The notes beneath the pieces are model-generated. The model did no database searches. It was not told where the DNA came from and saw only the letters and a list, made by a program, of their open reading frames with translations. A DNA stretch of 64,000 bases from Sideroxydans sp. (GTDB lineage Bacteria > Pseudomonadota > Gammaproteobacteria > Burkholderiales > Gallionellaceae): contig JAQTUV010000001.1 in assembly GCA_028707175.1 (NCBI GenBank), forward strand, positions 434,001 through 498,000, given 5' to 3'. Shown here one piece after another: positions 61,851 through 64,000 of the stretch. How positions within the stretch are numbered: position 1 is the first letter of the stretch; every line of letters starts with the position of its first letter. A program made the translations under genes and the position numbers.

Positions 61851-62450
61851 ATGAGTGAGCAAACTACAACCACACAAGATACAAACAACGAAGGTAAAGG
61901 CCGTTGCTGTGGCAGCAATAAACATGAGCACCGTTGCCACAGCGGGCATCGCGGCCGCTGCTTTGGTAAGGTGCTGGGCGTCATGCTGGTGTTCAGCTTA
62001 GGTTTCTTTGCGGGTAAGTCTTATGCCTGTGAGCCAGGCTTTGGACATCACGGCGGGCCACAAGCATTCATGTCTGGCAAGCCGATGGATGTAGAGCAGA
62101 TGAACAAGTTTGCCGAGCGCGGTGTGAAACACATGCTGGATGAGGTGAAGGCGAACGATGAACAGAAGGCAAAAGCAACTGCCATCGTGAAAGCTTCAGT
62201 AGAGAAGGGTGCTCCGCTGGCGGATAAATTACGCGGTAACCACGAGCAGATGCACAAGCTGATGTCCGCAGCGACGATAGATAAGGCCGCTATCGAGACC
62301 TTGCGTGCGGAGCAGATCAAATTGGCGGATGAGGCCAGCAAGTTGGCGACGCAGACAATGGAAGATGTTGCCGAAGTGTTGACACCAGAACAACGCGCCA
62401 AGCTGGCCGAGAAGATGGAGAAACGTCGCGGTTGGATGCATCACGGGTAA
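61851..62450 (+). CDS. Spy/CpxP-like protein with Cys/His-rich head
   Basis: 199 residues. The N-terminal 40 residues are cytosolic and rich in Cys and His (GRCCGSNKHEHRCHSGHRGR), then one membrane helix (LGVMLVFSLGFFAG) and a periplasmic all-helical domain with LTPEQRAKLAEKME, the LTxxQ motif of Spy/CpxP. It is probably a periplasmic chaperone or heavy-metal-linked sensor. ATG 61851 follows CAGGAGAATGAC. It precedes a CpxR/CpxA-like pair, which suggests the same envelope stress circuit. Confidence 0.82.
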   Translation: MSEQTTTTQDTNNEGKGRCCGSNKHEHRCHSGHRGRCFGKVLGVMLVFSLGFFAGKSYACEPGFGHHGGPQAFMSGKPMDVEQMNKFAERGVKHMLDEVKANDEQKAKATAIVKASVEKGAPLADKLRGNHEQMHKLMSAATIDKAAIETLRAEQIKLADEASKLATQTMEDVAEVLTPEQRAKLAEKMEKRRGWMHHG

Positions 62451-62493
62451 GTAGGGTACCTCCTGTTCCTTCCCCCATGCAGGGGGAAGGTTA

Positions 62494-62550
62494 CACCCGC
62501 AAGGAGTAGGCCGTGGTTGTATGGGGCTGAAGCCCCAACAACACACGCTC
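62494..62550 (-). repeat. 57-bp nested repeat inside a REPIN
   Basis: CACCCGCAAGGAGTAGGCCG to CAACAACACACGCTC, between GGGGAAGGTTA and GGATGGGGG. The same junction is intact (GAAGGTTAGGATGGGGG) at 37613-37629. Confidence 0.92.
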
Positions 62551-62657
62551 GGATGGGGGTATAAGTTTTCGGAAACTCACAGTGTCTACCCCCACCCCAA
62601 CCCTCCCCCTGCATGGGGGAGGGAGCTAGAGCGTAGAGGCTTTGGGTTTAGTCCCTC

Positions 62658-62711
62658 TGATGGAACTACTAGCCAATCGACTAAGCCAGCAAGCTGGCAA
62701 GTCGCTGGTTA
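62658..62711. repeat. dispersed 66-bp repeat, copy 3 of 3, truncated
   Basis: TGATGGAACTACTAGCCAAT start; ends at GCTGGTTA where the other copies continue with TCGGGACGAACG. Confidence 0.8.
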
Positions 62712-62782
62712 CCTGCAAGGGGGAGGGGATGTAAGACCGCCCTGCTTGGTATGATGCGGGGCAACTTTTTTGGAAATCTCAC

Positions 62783-63484
62783 ATGAACCATCACATCCTC
62801 ATCATCGACGACGACGAACGTTTGTGCGCCATGTTGCAACAGTATCTGGGCGATGCCGGTTATCGCGTGACCTCGCGTCACACCATCGCCAGCGGCTTGC
62901 AGGTGTTGAAGCAGGAGGCGTTCGATGCGCTGGTGTTAGATCTGATGTTGCCGGATGGCGATGGCTTGGATGCTTGTCGCCAGTTGCGCACCTTTTCTAC
63001 CATCCCCGTGTTGATGCTCACCGCGCGTGGTGAGGCGATGGATCGCATCCTCGGCTTGGAGATGGGCGCGGACGATTACCTGCCCAAGCCTTTCGAACCG
63101 CGCGAGTTGTTGGCACGACTCAAGGCTATCCTGCGTCGCGGCAAGGCGGGTGGCAATAGCGATGTGTTGCGCTTCGGCAAGTTGGAGATCGACCGTGGCG
63201 CGCGGCAGGTGCGCGTGGATGGCGCGGCATGCGAGTTGACTTCGTATCAGTTCGATCTGTTGCTGGCACTGGCAGAGAAGCCGGGGCGAGTGATGAGTCG
63301 TGAGCATTTGTTAGACGCGGTGAAGGGCGAGCCGCTAGAGGCGTTCGACCGTTCCATCGACGTACACATCTCGCGCATCCGCGCCGCAATTGAAGAAGAC
63401 CCGAAACATCCGCGCCGCATCATCACGCTGCGCGGTGCAGGTTATGTGTTTGCACGCAGCCAAGATGGCGAGGAGGCCGCATGA
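62783..63484 (+). CDS. OmpR/CpxR-family response regulator
   Basis: 233 residues. Receiver domain with acidic pocket (HILIIDDDERLC), phospho-acceptor Asp in DALVLDLMLPDGDG, the Thr in LMLTARGE and Lys in DDYLPKPFEPREL; the winged-helix output domain has CELTSYQFDLLLALAEKPGR and DRSIDVHISRIRAAIEEDP. It pairs with the histidine kinase whose ATG overlaps its stop (ATGA), and the CpxP-like gene upstream is a probable target. Confidence 0.95.
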   Translation: MNHHILIIDDDERLCAMLQQYLGDAGYRVTSRHTIASGLQVLKQEAFDALVLDLMLPDGDGLDACRQLRTFSTIPVLMLTARGEAMDRILGLEMGADDYLPKPFEPRELLARLKAILRRGKAGGNSDVLRFGKLEIDRGARQVRVDGAACELTSYQFDLLLALAEKPGRVMSREHLLDAVKGEPLEAFDRSIDVHISRIRAAIEEDPKHPRRIITLRGAGYVFARSQDGEEAA

Positions 63485-64000
63485 GGAAACTCTATTTTCA
63501 GATTTACATGGGCGTGATCGCCAGCCTCGCCTTGCTGGTGGTGTTGGCCGCTGCGTTCTGGCATTTCCAAGGACAGAATTCTCCTCAGGGTGAGTTGATG
63601 CGCACGGTGCGTGATGTGATCGTGCTGGCACTCCCCGCGCCGGATGCGCCTGCCGCGCAACAACAGAGCGTGCTAGAAAAGTTGGCACGCCCCGCGTTGC
63701 CGCGCATCTCGCTGTATTCCGATGACCGTCAATTGCTAGCGCATGCAGGTGCACCGCTGATGGCACCGCCACCCGATGCGCACGACAACGACTGGTTACA
63801 TCGTAGTGGCCCCGATTCGGCATGGGCCATGCATCTGCCCGATGGCCGCTGGTTGTTGGCACAGCCGCAACATAATCCGCCGCGTATGCATTTCCCTTTC
63901 ATCTTGATGTTGGTGCTGATCGGCTTGGTGGTCGCGGTGGTGGCCTACCCGATGACGCGTCATATGACACGCCGCTTGGAGAGTTTGAAATCGGCAGTGG
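63481..64000 (+). CDS. sensor histidine kinase, N-terminal part
   Basis: The first 173 codons; the gene continues past the right edge. TM1 at about 8-27 (YMGVIASLALLVVLAAAF), a short periplasmic sensor (30-133), TM2 at about 136-155 (FPFILMLVLIGLVVAVVAYP), then the beginning of a HAMP-like segment (RRLESLKSAV). Start overlaps the regulator's stop by 4 bp. Kinase motifs are outside the window. CpxA-like by position and partner. Confidence 0.85.
   Translation, partial: MRKLYFQIYMGVIASLALLVVLAAAFWHFQGQNSPQGELMRTVRDVIVLALPAPDAPAAQQQSVLEKLARPALPRISLYSDDRQLLAHAGAPLMAPPPDAHDNDWLHRSGPDSAWAMHLPDGRWLLAQPQHNPPRMHFPFILMLVLIGLVVAVVAYPMTRHMTRRLESLKSAV

Larger units (their letters stand above)
62451..62782. 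other. intergenic of nested repeats
   Basis: A REPIN (62466-62630) interrupted by a 57-bp unit (62494-62550), then the 66-bp repeat copy 3 (62658-62711), cut at GCTGGTTA, then a stray CAAGGGGGAGGGG. No gene. The response regulator's promoter must lie at the right end. Confidence 0.8.

Noticed and set aside
1-64000. tRNA or rRNA genes
   Set aside because: No T-loop/acceptor pattern or rRNA-like segment was noticed by eye; a tRNAscan run could still find one.

Overview
The window is a bacterial chromosome segment. The housekeeping genes (radA, ychF, rhlE, nfsB, srkA, nadC, clpB, psd, an M18 aminopeptidase) read like a Gram-negative proteobacterium, most likely a betaproteobacterium of the Nitrosomonadales/Gallionellaceae kind. 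That placement is inferred from protein style, rich c-di-GMP signalling and very abundant palindromic intergenic repeats; no rRNA or tRNA gene was found to confirm it.

Layout: 1-5.0 kb is core (FAD-dependent oxidoreductase fragment, radA, chemoreceptor, ychF). 5.05-19.5 kb is a genomic island entered through a tyrosine integrase just after ychF and bounded by a candidate 13-bp direct repeat. Its left half carries a restriction-modification operon: a ribbon-helix-helix-like protein, an m5C methyltransferase, a McrB-like AAA+ motor and a DUF2357/PD-(D/E)XK nuclease, resembling the LlaJI/BsuMI type. This is followed by a STAS/GHKL-ATPase gene and a DUF4325 STAS-like gene. Its right half is mobile-element machinery: two tandem AlpA-like regulators, an HUH replication initiator, ArdC, a degenerate nucleotidyltransferase and a PD-(D/E)XK protein. 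19.4-43 kb is mainly core, with two SDR/regulator pairs, a thioredoxin-MsrB fusion, clpB behind a sigma-32-type promoter, and a membrane adenylate cyclase preceded by a clear c-di-GMP-I (GEMM) riboswitch. 42.4-53 kb is a second accessory zone: higBA, a frameshifted regulator, and a leftward three-gene cluster (ABC/SMC-like ATPase, Mrr-nuclease/STAND NTPase, NERD-helicase) with the look of a defence operon. It is followed by a DUF1566 lipoprotein flanked by two copies of a methyltransferase 3' end. 53-64 kb holds Fic, two diguanylate cyclases, a patatin lipoprotein and a CpxP/CpxR/CpxA-like envelope stress set cut by the right edge.

The most unusual DNA-level signal is a family of nested short palindromic repeats. 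A unit of exactly 57 bp (19 codons without a stop in one frame) is found seamlessly inserted inside other repeats at seven sites. Filled and empty sites can be compared within this window. Related repeats have also been absorbed in frame into coding sequences (the RlmN-like enzyme and the UbiE-like methyltransferase). A second signal is a pair of colinear about 190-bp intergenic copies with identically spaced promoter-like hexamers (53.17-53.36 and 58.54-58.73 kb), a possible small-RNA or leader family.
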